Origin: Comamonas serinivorans
GTDB taxonomy: Bacteria; Pseudomonadota; Gammaproteobacteria; Burkholderiales; Burkholderiaceae_C
DNA: 64,000 nt
Assembly (NCBI RefSeq): GCF_002158865.1
Contig: NZ_CP021455.1
Location: 2,852,001 to 2,916,000 of the forward strand
Direction: 5' to 3'
Positions 7,899 to 17,144 of the stretch are shown here, piece after piece. The position numbers and the translations under genes were made by a program. Below the pieces are notes generated by a model. The model had not been told where the DNA came from, did not search any database, and saw only the letters and a program-made list of their open reading frames with translations. Each line of letters opens with the position of its first letter. Position 1 is the stretch's first letter.

Positions 7899-9770
7899 TC
7901 AGCGGTACATGGCCTCGATCTGCTCGGCGTACTTGGCTTGCACCAGCTTGCGCTTGAGCTTCATCGTGGGGGTGAGCTCCTCGTCCTCGGCGGTGAGCTG
8001 GGTGTCGAGCAGGAAAAACTTCTTGATCTGCTCGACGCGCGCGAACTTGGCGTTCACACGGTCGATTTCGGCCTGGATCAGCTCCTGCACCTCTCGGGTG
8101 CGGGTCAGGCTGGCGTAGTTGCTGAAGGGCACGTCGTGGTCCTGGGCAAACTTCTCCACGTTCTCCTGGTCGATCATGATGATGGCCGTGAGGTATTGCC
8201 GCGCATCGCCGATCACCACGGCATCGGTCACGTAGGGGCTGAACTTGAGCTCGTTCTCCCACTCGCTGGGGGTGATGTTCTTACCCCCCGCCGTGATGAT
8301 GATGTCCTTCATGCGGTCCGTGATGCGGAAAAACCCGTCTGCATCCACGCTGCCCACATCGCCCGTGTGCAGCCAGCCGTCGGGGTCGATGGTTTCGGCC
8401 GTCTTCTCGGGCAGGTTCAGGTAGCCCATGAAGACGTTGGGGCCGCGCACCAGCAGCTCCTGCGTCTGCGGGTCCAGCTTGACCTCGTTGTACGGCGTGG
8501 CCGGCCCGATGGTGCCGGGCTTGATGCACTGCACCGGCACGGCGGCCGACGCGCCGCAGGTTTCGGTCATGCCCCAGACCTCGAGCATGGGGATGCCCAG
8601 GGCCATGTACCACCGCAGCAAGTCGGGTGAAATGGGCGCAGCGCCGGTGACCAGGTAGCGCGCCCGGTGGATGCCGATGAGTTTGCGCACGTTGTCCAGG
8701 GCCAGCAGGCGCGCCAGTCGAAAGCGCAGCTTCTGCCCCGCCCCGACGGGCTTGCCGGCCAGCACGGACTCGACGACGCCCACGCCCTGGGCGATCGACC
8801 AGCGGTAGATGGCCTGCTGCAGGCGGCTGGCCTCCTGCACGCCCAGCATCACTGCGGAGTAGAACTTCTCCCACACCCGGGGCACGGCCAGGGCCACGGT
8901 GGGCGCGATTTCGCGCACGTTTTCGGCCACGGTGTCGGGGTTCTCGACGAAATTCAGGCGCGTGCCGGTGTACATCCCCAGGTAGGCGCCACCCAGGCGC
9001 TCGGCCACGTGGCACAGCGGCAGAAAGCACATGCGCTCGTCCTGATCGGTCTGCTCCATCACCGCGTTGTAGCCGCGGGTGCTGTAGACCAGGCCGGCGT
9101 GGCTGTGCATCGCCCCTTTGGGCTTGCCCGTGGTGCCCGAGGTGTAGATCAGGATGGCGAGGTCCTGCGGCTTGACCGCGCTGGAGCGCGCCCGCAGGGC
9201 GCCCGCATGCTGGGCCGCGTGGGCTCGGCCGCGTTCGCGCAGCGCATCGAGCGACATGACCTGGTCATCGCGCAGGTGGCGCAAGCCCTTCATGTCGAAC
9301 ACCACGATGTGACGCAGCATGGGCAGGCGATCGCGCACGGTCAGCGCCTTGTCCAGCTGCTCCTCGTCCTCGACGAACAGCACCACCGACGACGAGTCCG
9401 CGCTCAGGTGCTCGACCTGGTCGGCCGAATCGGTGGGGTAGATGCCGCTGCTGACGCCGCCCGCGCTGAGGATGGCCAGGTCGCACCACACCCATTCGAT
9501 GACGGTGTTGGACAGGATGGACACGCGCTCGCCCGGCGCCAGGCCCAGCGCCATCAAGCCGTGTCCGATCTCGGTCACGGCCTCTGCCGTCTGGTTCCAG
9601 GACCAGCTGCGCCAATACCCCAGCTCTTTCTGGCGCAACCAGACCGCCTCCCCGCGTTGGGCAACAGCGTTCCAGAAGATCTCCGGCACGGTTTCGCCGG
9701 GCACGGTCACACCCGTGGCGGGCTTCAGGTCGGCCACATCCCACAGGCCAACGGGCGCATGTCTTGCCAT
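7899..9770 (-). CDS. Long-chain acyl-CoA synthetase-type AMP-forming ligase
   Basis: This 623-residue ANL-family enzyme has the P-loop ILIYTSGTTGKPKGAMHSH, the adenylate motif MLEVWGMTETCG, and GWLHTGDVGSVDADGFFRIT. The C-terminal domain lysine region is TPTMKLKRKLVQAKY. It is closest in layout to the AMP-binding long-chain acyl-CoA synthetases (about 600 residues). It activates a carboxylic acid to its CoA thioester. Two bases separate it from livF, and it precedes the receptor gene, so the transported substrate is probably an organic or aromatic acid activated on entry rather than a branched-chain amino acid. That substrate idea is inference. Confidence 0.88.
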   Translation of the reverse strand: MARHAPVGLWDVADLKPATGVTVPGETVPEIFWNAVAQRGEAVWLRQKELGYWRSWSWNQTAEAVTEIGHGLMALGLAPGERVSILSNTVIEWVWCDLAILSAGGVSSGIYPTDSADQVEHLSADSSSVVLFVEDEEQLDKALTVRDRLPMLRHIVVFDMKGLRHLRDDQVMSLDALRERGRAHAAQHAGALRARSSAVKPQDLAILIYTSGTTGKPKGAMHSHAGLVYSTRGYNAVMEQTDQDERMCFLPLCHVAERLGGAYLGMYTGTRLNFVENPDTVAENVREIAPTVALAVPRVWEKFYSAVMLGVQEASRLQQAIYRWSIAQGVGVVESVLAGKPVGAGQKLRFRLARLLALDNVRKLIGIHRARYLVTGAAPISPDLLRWYMALGIPMLEVWGMTETCGASAAVPVQCIKPGTIGPATPYNEVKLDPQTQELLVRGPNVFMGYLNLPEKTAETIDPDGWLHTGDVGSVDADGFFRITDRMKDIIITAGGKNITPSEWENELKFSPYVTDAVVIGDARQYLTAIIMIDQENVEKFAQDHDVPFSNYASLTRTREVQELIQAEIDRVNAKFARVEQIKKFFLLDTQLTAEDEELTPTMKLKRKLVQAKYAEQIEAMYR

Positions 9771-9772
9771 GG

Positions 9773-10546
9773 CTATCTCCAGGTTTTCTTCTTTTTCCAG
9801 CGCCGCTCCCCGCGCACGCTGTCGGCCTGCATGCCCAGGTAGAACTCCTTGATGTCGTCCTTGTTGCGCAAACGCTCGCAGGTATCCTCCATCACGATGC
9901 GGCCGTTCTCCAGCACGTAGCCGTAGTCGGCCGCATTCAGCGCCATGTTGGCGTTCTGCTCGACCAGCAGGATGGTGGTGCCGCGCTCGCGGTTGATGCG
10001 CACGACGATCTCGAAGATCTCTTTGGTCAACTTGGGCGACAGGCCCAGGCTGGGCTCGTCGAGCAGGATCATCGACGGCTTGGCCATGATGGCGCGCGAG
10101 ATCGCCAGCATCTGTTGCTGGCCGCCCGACAGCAGCCCGGCCTCTTGCTGGGCCCGCTCTTTCAGGATGGGGAAGTAACCGTAGACGGCCTCCATGTCGC
10201 GCGCCACGCCATCGCGGTCGCGCCGCGTGTAGGCGCCCATGACGAGGTTGTCGTGCACGCTGAGCAGCGGGAACACCTCGCGCCCTTCAGGCACCTGCAC
10301 CAGGCCGCGCCGCACGATGTCGGTGGGATCGTAGGCCGTGATGTCCTCGGACTCGAACACCACGTTGCCCTTGTTGGGATCGATGATGCCCGAGATGGTC
10401 TTCAGGATGGTGGTCTTGCCCGCGCCATTGCTGCCCAGCACGGTGCTGATTTCACCCTGCCTCACCGTGAGGCTGACCCCCCGGATGGCCTTGATGGGCC
10501 CATACGCGCTCTCGACATTGAGCAGTTTCAGGTGTTCGTCGCTCAT
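9773..10546 (-). CDS. livF: Branched-chain-type ABC transporter ATPase (LivF-like)
   Basis: This 257-residue protein has Walker A GSNGAGKTT, signature LSGGQQQ, Walker B MILLDEPSLGLSP and switch His-equivalent region LLVEQNA, all typical of LivF. The C-terminus extends past the usual end with a basic tail (RRWKKKKTWR). Its start overlaps the livG stop by four bases (ATGA), indicating coupled translation. It forms a heterodimeric ATPase with LivG in the importer of this operon. Confidence 0.92.
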   Translation of the reverse strand: MSDEHLKLLNVESAYGPIKAIRGVSLTVRQGEISTVLGSNGAGKTTILKTISGIIDPNKGNVVFESEDITAYDPTDIVRRGLVQVPEGREVFPLLSVHDNLVMGAYTRRDRDGVARDMEAVYGYFPILKERAQQEAGLLSGGQQQMLAISRAIMAKPSMILLDEPSLGLSPKLTKEIFEIVVRINRERGTTILLVEQNANMALNAADYGYVLENGRIVMEDTCERLRNKDDIKEFYLGMQADSVRGERRWKKKKTWR

Positions 10547-11391
10547 GGCGCCACCTCCGCCGGGTTGGCCTGCGGCGTGCGGCGCAGGCTGCTGACGTCA
10601 TCCACCGTGCCCAGGTAGGCCTCGATCACGCGGGCATCCTGCTGCACCTCGCGCGCCGTGCCCATGGCCAGCACCTCGCCCTGGTTCATGGCCAGCACCC
10701 GGTCCGACACCTTGGACACCAGCGTCATGTCGTGCTCGACCATGAGCACCGAGATGCCCAGCTCCTGCTGGATGTCCTGGATCCAGAATGCCATGTCGGC
10801 GGTCTCCTCCACGTTCAGGCCCGACGACGGCTCGTCGAGCAGCAGCAGCTTGGGTTCGGTGCACAGGGCCCGGGCCAGCTCCACCACCTTGCGCACCCCG
10901 TAAGGCAGCCCGGCCACCATGGCATCGCGGTGGTGCTGCAGGTCGAGCAGCTCGATGACCTCCTCCGCCTTGCGCCGCGCAGTCAGCTCGGAACGCCGCG
11001 TGGCCGGCGTGAAGAACAGCCGGCTCCAGAAACCGGTGGTGGCATGGCAGTGGTAGCCCACCAGCAGGTTGTGCAACACGCTGGCATGCTCGAACAGTTC
11101 GATGTTCTGGAACGTGCGGGCAATGCCGAGGTTGGCAATCCGGTGCGGCGCCTGCTGGGTCAGGACCACGGGCCCACCCTGGGGCTCACCGTGCCAGACG
11201 ATCTGGCCCGACGTCGGCTGGTACAGCCGGCTGATGAGGTTGAACACCGTGGTCTTGCCGGCGCCGTTGGGGCCGATCAAGGTGAAGACCTCCCCTTGGC
11301 GCACCTCGAAGCTGACCTTGTTCACGGCCAGCACGCCGCCAAAACGCACACTCAGGTCCTGGGCTGAAAGCAGCACGTCACCCATGTTCAC
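10543..11391 (-). CDS. livG: Branched-chain-type ABC transporter ATPase (LivG-like)
   Basis: This 282-residue protein has Walker A GPNGAGKTT, the LivG-type NLGIARTFQNIELFEHASVL Q-loop, and Walker B LLLLDEPSSGLN followed by VEHDM. The helical-domain signature reads LPYGVRKVVELARAL, the LPYG form usual in LivG rather than LSGGQ. A Pro/Ala-rich C-terminal extension of about 20 residues follows the family's usual end. One base separates it from livM and four bases overlap livF. Confidence 0.92.
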   Translation of the reverse strand: MNMGDVLLSAQDLSVRFGGVLAVNKVSFEVRQGEVFTLIGPNGAGKTTVFNLISRLYQPTSGQIVWHGEPQGGPVVLTQQAPHRIANLGIARTFQNIELFEHASVLHNLLVGYHCHATTGFWSRLFFTPATRRSELTARRKAEEVIELLDLQHHRDAMVAGLPYGVRKVVELARALCTEPKLLLLDEPSSGLNVEETADMAFWIQDIQQELGISVLMVEHDMTLVSKVSDRVLAMNQGEVLAMGTAREVQQDARVIEAYLGTVDDVSSLRRTPQANPAEVAP

Positions 11392-11392
11392 C

Positions 11393-12469
11393 TCACTTGA
11401 GCCGATCGGACTTGCTGAAAGACTTCTGCCGCTTGAACATGCCTTTGCGGTAGAACGGAAACAGCTGCAGGTAAGTCCGGATCTTCAGCCAGCGGCCATA
11501 AAGGCCCAGGGGCTCGAACAGCACGAAGCCGATCAGGATGATGCCGAACACCAGGCTCTGCAGACCCGGGGCCTGGCCGATCGCTTCGGGCAGCCAGGCT
11601 TTGGACAGGTTGATCAGCTGCGGCATCGCGATCAAAAAGGCGGCCCCGAGGAACGCGCCATGCACCGAGCCCAGGCCCCCGATGACGATCAGCATCAGCA
11701 GGTCGATGGACTGCAGGATGCCAAACTGGTCGGGCGAGATGAAGCTGAGCTTGTGGGCATACAGCGCGCCGCCCAGGCCGGCCAATGCCGCCGACACGGC
11801 AAAGGACAGGGTCTTGTAGCGCGCCAGGTGGATGCCCATGCACTGGGCCGAAATTTCCGAGTCACGGATGGCCACAAAGGCCCGCCCCGTGGCCGAGCGC
11901 AACAGGTTCAGGATGCCCAGCGTGCACAGCACCGCCACGACGAGGCAGACAAAGTAAAAGCCGTTGCCGCTGCTCAAGTCCCAGCCGAACAGCGTGGGCG
12001 AGTTCACGCTCAGCCCGGCATTGCCCTTGGTGACCGACTCCCAGCGGGCAAACACCTCTTCCACGATGAAACCGAACGCCATGGTGGCGATGCCCAGGTA
12101 GATGCCCTTGAGCCGCAGCGCCGGCATCGCCACGATGACGCCGACCAGCGCCGACAGCGCGGCGGCCGCCAGCAGCGCCAGCCAGAACGGCGTGCCCGCG
12201 TTGACCAGCACGGCCTGGGTGTAGGCGCCCGTGCCCAGGAACGCCGCATGACCGATCGAAAACTGCCCCGTGTAGCCGGCCAGCAGCATCAGCCCCAGGC
12301 CCACGATGCCGTAAATCAGCATGAAGCTCAGCTGCGACAGCCAGTATTCGTCCAGCAGCCAGGGTGCCACCACCATGAACAGCAGCAGCAGGCCATACCA
12401 GAACACGTGCCCGCCATGTTTGGCCAGGCGAATGTCCTGCTCGTAACTCGTCTTGAATATGAAACGCAT
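11393..12469 (-). CDS. livM: Branched-chain-type ABC transporter permease (LivM-like)
   Basis: This 358-residue inner-membrane protein has about nine hydrophobic segments. GLGLMLLAGYTGQFSIGHAA is the LivM/LivH signature. VGGLGSVHGAFLGAAFL near residues 265-285 is the conserved loop contacting the ATPases. The C-terminal cytoplasmic tail is basic. It pairs with LivH as the translocation pore. A 17-base gap to livH and a 1-base gap to livG place it firmly in the operon. Confidence 0.92.
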   Translation of the reverse strand: MRFIFKTSYEQDIRLAKHGGHVFWYGLLLLFMVVAPWLLDEYWLSQLSFMLIYGIVGLGLMLLAGYTGQFSIGHAAFLGTGAYTQAVLVNAGTPFWLALLAAAALSALVGVIVAMPALRLKGIYLGIATMAFGFIVEEVFARWESVTKGNAGLSVNSPTLFGWDLSSGNGFYFVCLVVAVLCTLGILNLLRSATGRAFVAIRDSEISAQCMGIHLARYKTLSFAVSAALAGLGGALYAHKLSFISPDQFGILQSIDLLMLIVIGGLGSVHGAFLGAAFLIAMPQLINLSKAWLPEAIGQAPGLQSLVFGIILIGFVLFEPLGLYGRWLKIRTYLQLFPFYRKGMFKRQKSFSKSDRLK

Positions 12470-12486
12470 GCCCAGGCCTTTTCAGA

Positions 12487-13368
12487 TCAAACCTTTTTGC
12501 GCAGCTTTTCGCCGAACAAGCCATAGGGTTTGACCATGAGCATGATCAACACCACGATATAAGGCGCAATGTCCTTGAAACCGTCGGGCAGATAAAACCC
12601 CGAAAAGGACTCCACCACGCCAATCACCAAGCCACCGACGATGGCGCCGGGCAAGCTGCCGAAACCGCCCACCACGGCAGCGGGAAATGCCTTGAGGCCG
12701 ATCAAACCCATATTGGCGTGCACAAAGGTGATGGGGGCCAGCAAAATGCCGGCAATGGCGGCGACGGCCGCCGCCAGACCCCAGACCAGCCCATTCAGGC
12801 GCTTGACCGGGATGCCCATGTAATAAGCCGCCAGCTGGTTCTGCGACGAGGCCTGCATGGCGATGCCGAGCTTGCTGTAGCGGAACATGACGAACAGCCC
12901 CGCGCACAGCACCGCCGTTGCCCCAATGACCACCAGTTGCGCCATGTTCATCACCAGGTCACCCATTCGGATCACCTGGTCCTTGTAAGGTACCGCCAGC
13001 ACATGGGTTTCGGTGCCAATGGCCGGCACCATGGTGATCAGGCCGCGCAACACGTAGCCGATGCCGAAGGTGACCATCACGATGGAAAACTGGGGCTGGC
13101 CCAGGATGGGCCGGATCACCACGCGTTCCAGCAGCATGGCAAAACCCAGCAAGGCCACCACCGCCAACACCGTGGCCAGCCAGAACGGCATGTTGAAACT
13201 GGCCATGCAGACGAAGGCGACAAAAGCCCCCAGCATCATCAGGTCACCCTGGGCGAAATTCACCGTCTCTGTGGCTTTGTAAATCAGCACAAAGCCCAGC
13301 GCGATCAATCCGTAAATGCATCCCTGAGCAATACCGGATATCAAGAGTTGAATCCACTGCATGCGCAA
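12487..13368 (-). CDS. livH: Branched-chain-type ABC transporter permease (LivH-like)
   Basis: This 293-residue integral membrane protein starts MRMQWIQLLISGIAQGCIYG, the normal LivH opening. GFVLIYKATETVNFAQGDLM is the LivH signature. VVGGFGSLPGAIVGGLVIG is the ATPase-contact loop. It is the first gene of the operon livH, livM, livG, livF, acyl-CoA synthetase, receptor. The promoter must lie in 13369-13500, which is shared with the divergent thioesterase region. Confidence 0.92.
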   Translation of the reverse strand: MRMQWIQLLISGIAQGCIYGLIALGFVLIYKATETVNFAQGDLMMLGAFVAFVCMASFNMPFWLATVLAVVALLGFAMLLERVVIRPILGQPQFSIVMVTFGIGYVLRGLITMVPAIGTETHVLAVPYKDQVIRMGDLVMNMAQLVVIGATAVLCAGLFVMFRYSKLGIAMQASSQNQLAAYYMGIPVKRLNGLVWGLAAAVAAIAGILLAPITFVHANMGLIGLKAFPAAVVGGFGSLPGAIVGGLVIGVVESFSGFYLPDGFKDIAPYIVVLIMLMVKPYGLFGEKLRKKV

Positions 13369-13814
13369 TCATCCCCTGAACAAAATGGGTCGATGATTCA
13401 GACTTGCGCCATGTCGAAAGGCCGGGATACCGGATCTTTCTACCTGCACATTACTGCTTGCCGAATCGTCAAAAACGAATTGCGGGATGCTAACCAAAGG
13501 GATTGATTTCAACGCGCAGTGCTAACCCTAGCTTTGCCGGCTTGCCCGAGACCAGACTTACCCTGACTGGTCGCAGCCCATGTTTTCGGTTAGAGCGCAC
13601 TCCAAATTCGCGATCCAGGCGGTTGACTCGAGGGTATCCAAAGGAATTACAGATTCGTGCACGGGCTGATTCGCCGTACTCCCCACGCCCGTCCGCCGGA
13701 TGCCGCCGGGCACGAACCAGGCCGCAGCCGAACGTCGACTCACCCCACGCCTCGCCACCGCCCCTGTCGCGAGCTTCACATGGCGCGGACGCCGGCATGC
13801 GTACCCTCACTGCC
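13369..13814. other. Divergent intergenic region of livH operon and thioesterase gene
   Basis: This stretch of 446 bases is AT-richer than its surroundings near 13440-13510. No gene is supported: the plus frame reaching the thioesterase start from 13503 has low-complexity Arg/Ser/Pro composition and is probably noncoding. It should hold the liv promoter on the minus strand. No clear operator palindrome was found. Confidence 0.4.
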
Positions 13815-14264
13815 ATGAACCTCTCCGACGACCCCAGCACCGCCCGCATGCTCGAGACCATCGGCTTTGAGCGCCTGGTCCACACCGATCCCAGTGGCGT
13901 GGCCCATGTGCGCTTTGCGGCACGCCCCGAATTCGCCCACAGCCGAGGCACCACCGTGCAAGGCGGCTTGATCGCCGCCTGGCTGGACAACGCCATGGCG
14001 CACGCGGTGCGCGCGCGGGATGCCGCCGTGGGCATCAGCACGCTGGAACTCAAGCTCAGCTACCTCGAGCGCGTGGGCGTGGCGCCCATGGAAGCCCGTG
14101 CGCGCGTGTTGCGCTGGGGCGGCAGCGTGGTGTTCCTGGAAGCCGATCTGGTGGACGAACAAGGCCAGGTGCTGGTCAAGGCCAACTCCACCGGCAAGCT
14201 GCTGCGCCCCAAGCCGGCCGCCGCGGTCAAGCCAGCCAATCCGGTTGAGGTTGCGCAGCCCTGA
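13815..14264 (+). CDS. PaaI-type hotdog-fold thioesterase
   Basis: This protein of about 149 residues reads MNLSDDPSTARMLETIGFER, then VQGGLIAAWLDNAMAHAV, the hotdog active-site helix with its (G)G-x-x-x-x-x-x-D pattern, and ends in a beta-strand set (VFLEADLVDEQGQVLVKANS). Such proteins hydrolyse acyl-CoA or aryl-CoA esters. An alternative ATG lies six codons upstream (13797); neither has a clear Shine-Dalgarno. It is divergent to the liv/acyl-CoA synthetase operon, which may handle related CoA esters. A C-terminal Pro/Ala/Lys tail follows the domain. Confidence 0.8.
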   Translation: MNLSDDPSTARMLETIGFERLVHTDPSGVAHVRFAARPEFAHSRGTTVQGGLIAAWLDNAMAHAVRARDAAVGISTLELKLSYLERVGVAPMEARARVLRWGGSVVFLEADLVDEQGQVLVKANSTGKLLRPKPAAAVKPANPVEVAQP

Positions 14265-14483
14265 AGGGATTCCCCCGCGGTGGGGTTTGCTGTCAACTCA
14301 CTTCATCCTGGGGCTGTCGCTGAGATCGTCTAGGCGCCCATTCCCTGAGCGTGACGTCGCCCCCAGCTGCCAATGGCCTTGCGGCGTCCGAAGCCTGCGC
14401 GAGGTCCGGTCCGGTGGTGTTGCCGATGGGCGCTACCGGCAAGCACACCGGCGAGCGACGTGTGCCGGGGCTCAGCCCGTCCG

Positions 14484-15329
14484 TCACTGCCGCGCGGTGC
14501 GCACGTTGACCGGCACGGGGCCGGGGTGGCTGGTGCGGAAGGGGTTGATGTCCAAGCCGCCGCGGCGCGTATAGCGCGCGTAGACCGTGAGGCGCTGCGG
14601 CTTGCAGCGCTGCCAGATGTCCATGAACATGCGCTCCACGCACTGCTCGTGAAACTCGGTGTGCTGGCGGAAGCTGACGATGTACTGCAGCAGGCCCAGC
14701 TGGTCAATCTGCGGGCCCGTGTAGCGCACCTGCACACTGCCCCAGTCCGGCTGACCCGTGACCAGGCAATTGCTCTTGAGCAGCCGGCTGATCAGCGTCT
14801 CCTCGACCGGCGCCTCATCCAGCGCAGCACTCAGGCGCTCGGGCGCAGGGTGGTAATCGCTGCACTCGGCGTCCAGGCGGTCCAGCAGCACGCCATCGAG
14901 TTCGTGGATGTGCTGGGCGTCGAACGCGTCGGGGTCGATCAGCGTGACCGACACGGAGGCCCGCACCGCGCCGCCACCCCAGGCCGCCTGCGACAGGTCC
15001 CGCACCAGGCAGTCGCGCACGGTCGCCGCGCTGTCGAAGCGCGTCTGGTTGAAGCTGTTCAGGTACAGCTTGAGCGACTTGCTCTCGATCAGGTGCGTGG
15101 ATTCGGCCGGCACCAGGAATTGCGCCATGGCCACCTCGGGCTTGCCGCGCGGCCCCAGCCAGGACAGCTCGTAGGCCGTCCACAGGTCGGCGCCAAAGAA
15201 GAGCGGCCGCGCGCCCACGCCAATCGCCTCGCGGTTGGCCTGGCGGGCGATGGGGCACAGCAGCGCGGGCGTGTACTGGTCCACATAGGCGGACACCTTG
15301 CCCAGCGGCGATTGGGACGTGTCGCTCAC
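14484..15329 (-). CDS. queF: NADPH-dependent 7-cyano-7-deazaguanine reductase QueF
   Basis: This 281-residue QueF of the long (E. coli-like) type reduces preQ0 to preQ1 in queuosine biosynthesis. The substrate-binding ESKSLKLYLNSFNQTRF is present. SRLLKSNCLVTGQPDWGSV holds the catalytic Cys (NCLVTGQPDWG), and HTEFHEQCVERMFMDI the NADPH-side residues. I chose the GTG at 15329 (VSDTSQSPLGKVS) because AGGAGG stands four bases upstream and the length then matches E. coli QueF. The ATG at 15368 would add 13 unconserved residues. Confidence 0.93.
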   Translation of the reverse strand: MSDTSQSPLGKVSAYVDQYTPALLCPIARQANREAIGVGARPLFFGADLWTAYELSWLGPRGKPEVAMAQFLVPAESTHLIESKSLKLYLNSFNQTRFDSAATVRDCLVRDLSQAAWGGGAVRASVSVTLIDPDAFDAQHIHELDGVLLDRLDAECSDYHPAPERLSAALDEAPVEETLISRLLKSNCLVTGQPDWGSVQVRYTGPQIDQLGLLQYIVSFRQHTEFHEQCVERMFMDIWQRCKPQRLTVYARYTRRGGLDINPFRTSHPGPVPVNVRTARQ

Positions 15330-15406
15330 GCCGCCTCCTGGCCGGTGTGTGCCGTCTGCCGCTGGCAAGTGCTCAGGGCGCCAAATTGCAAATTCTGAAA
15401 ATCCAC

Positions 15407-15460
15407 AGGAGTATCAGCCATTCCCCTTTGTGAAATAAACGGGAACATCGTCATACTCCT
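15407..15460. repeat. GTAT/ATAC interrupted palindrome, copy R5
   Basis: Outer arms AGGAGTAT and ATACTCCT; inner arms TTCCCCTTT and AAACGGGAA (one mismatch). Its last base is also the first base of the oxygenase stop codon on the minus strand, so it abuts that gene exactly. Confidence 0.88.
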
Positions 15461-16353
15461 CAATTGAATTCCCCTTCGCGCAACCACTTGGTGGCCACCC
15501 ACTTTTCACCGGCGATCACCGGGGTGCCGCCGTGCAGGCTCTTGGTGCTGGGGTGCGGGCGCTCGTAGCTGAAGAACACCGCGTGGCCCCGCTTGGGCGC
15601 AACCTCGAATCCGCCCGCATCGGGGAAGACGGTGCCGCCGCCTTTTTCCGGGTCGTTCAGGTACATGAGCAGCGTGCCCACGCGCTGGCCGCCGCGCTTG
15701 AGGATGGTCGAGGTGCCGGGCTGCGCCGGGTCGAAGTAGTCGTAATGCGGCTTGTACTCGGCGCCCGGGCGGTAGTGCAGCACCTGCAGGCCCTCGCCGT
15801 TTTCCACCGGCCAGCGCAGCAGGCGGGCGATGCGGGCCTCGATGCGGCGCACGACCTCGGTTTCGCCGCGCTGGAAGAACATGCCGTCGCTGGTGCGGTC
15901 GGCGTGCACCTCTTCGCCGCCCGTGGCGTTGGCCACCGTCATCGACCGCGCCATGCGGGGCCGCGCCGCCGCCACCAGCGCGTCGCACTCCTCGCCGCTC
16001 AGGAAGTCGCCGAAGACCACGATGCGGGGCTTTTGCATCACGCTGAGCACCGCCACCCGGCGGTCGCCGGTGTCCACGAACAAGGGCGACTGGCCCAGGT
16101 CGGCATCGGGCACCCGCGAGGCGGGCGGCATCTGGTTGGCGGCGGCCTGGGCACGTTTGCCGGCCGGCATCTCTTCGAGGTGGGCCCGCAAGGTGGTTTC
16201 CATGGCCTCGATGGCCACCTCTTCCTGCCAGCCCGCGGCCAGCATGCTGTCGAGCACGGCCTGCGCGGTGTGGCCGGACTGGGCCTGGGCCACGATCCAC
16301 TCGCGCAGCTCGGGCGTGATGGTCTGGGGCAATGCCTGCTGCGATTGATTCAT
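15460..16353 (-). CDS. Prolyl 4-hydroxylase-like 2OG-Fe(II) oxygenase
   Basis: This 297-residue protein has a helical N-terminal part (about 1-90) and a C-terminal P4Hc dioxygenase domain. The iron-binding HxD is in YKPHYDYFDP. The distal His is in STKSLHGGTPV, and the 2-oxoglutarate-binding Lys is likely in GEKWVATKW. FFSYERPHPS and GGGTVFPDAGG are family motifs. It would hydroxylate a protein or peptide proline; the target is unknown. Its ATG overlaps the yaaA stop by four bases, so the two genes are coupled. The stop codon touches repeat R5. Confidence 0.88.
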   Translation of the reverse strand: MNQSQQALPQTITPELREWIVAQAQSGHTAQAVLDSMLAAGWQEEVAIEAMETTLRAHLEEMPAGKRAQAAANQMPPASRVPDADLGQSPLFVDTGDRRVAVLSVMQKPRIVVFGDFLSGEECDALVAAARPRMARSMTVANATGGEEVHADRTSDGMFFQRGETEVVRRIEARIARLLRWPVENGEGLQVLHYRPGAEYKPHYDYFDPAQPGTSTILKRGGQRVGTLLMYLNDPEKGGGTVFPDAGGFEVAPKRGHAVFFSYERPHPSTKSLHGGTPVIAGEKWVATKWLREGEFN

Positions 16354-17144
16354 GCCTTTTCCTTTCGTCGAAACACCAGCCGGTCGGCCGACGAGGCCGC
16401 GGCATGCCAGTGGTAGCCGTCCACGTCAAAGCCTTTCAGGCCGTCGGGCTGATCCACCCCTTGCGCGGCAGCCCAATGCAGCATCAGGCCCCGGGCACGC
16501 TTGGCGAAGAAACTGATGATCTTGTAGTCGCCGTTTTTCTCGTCCTGAAACACGCACTCGACCACCCGCGCGCGCAGGGCCTTGCGGTCCACGGCGCGGA
16601 AGTACTCCTGCGACGCCAGGTTCACCAGCACGGCGTTGCCGGCGTCGGCCCCGGGCTGGGCCGCCAGGGCGGCGTTCAGCGCCTTGGCGATGCGATCGCC
16701 CCAGAAATGGTAGAGGTCGTCCCCGCGCTCGGTCTGCAGCTTGGTGCCCATTTCGAGGCGGTAGGCCTGCAGGTTGTCCAGCGGCCGCAACACGCCATAC
16801 AGGCCGCTGAGGATGCGCGCGTGCGCCTGCAGCCACTGCAGCTGGGCCAGGGGCATCTGCCGTGCGGCCAGGCCGTCGTACACGTCGCCATCGAAAGCGA
16901 ACACGGCCGGGCGCACGGCGCCGGGCTGCGGCTTGGCGCGCCAGGCGTCATAGCGTGCGACGTTCAGCGCGGCCAGCTTGTCGCTCAAGCCCATGAGCTG
17001 CGCGACCTCGAGCGGCGACTTGCGGGCCAGCACACCGATCAAGGCTTTGGCCTGGCTCTGGAACTCGGGCTCGGTGGCCACCGCCGCCGTGGCAGCGGGG
17101 CTGGCGTAGTCCAGCGCCTTGGCTGGAGAGATGACATACAGCAT
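16350..17144 (-). CDS. yaaA: Peroxide stress protein YaaA (DUF328)
   Basis: This 264-residue protein begins MLYVISPAKALDY, the diagnostic start of the UPF0246/YaaA family, so the ATG at 17144 is used and the longer frame to 17270 discarded. Conserved stretches include FDGDVYDGL, RILSGLYGVLRPLDNLQAYR, LEMGTKL and KIISFFAKRARGLM. YaaA binds DNA and limits oxidative damage by lowering free iron in E. coli. Coupling to an iron-dependent oxygenase here is suggestive but not proof of a shared function. Confidence 0.93.
   Translation of the reverse strand: MLYVISPAKALDYASPAATAAVATEPEFQSQAKALIGVLARKSPLEVAQLMGLSDKLAALNVARYDAWRAKPQPGAVRPAVFAFDGDVYDGLAARQMPLAQLQWLQAHARILSGLYGVLRPLDNLQAYRLEMGTKLQTERGDDLYHFWGDRIAKALNAALAAQPGADAGNAVLVNLASQEYFRAVDRKALRARVVECVFQDEKNGDYKIISFFAKRARGLMLHWAAAQGVDQPDGLKGFDVDGYHWHAAASSADRLVFRRKEKA

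Noticed and set aside
13503..13814. N-terminal extension of the thioesterase by about 100 residues
   Set aside because: Low-complexity Arg/Ser/Pro composition and no homology to hotdog thioesterases; the domain begins near 13815.
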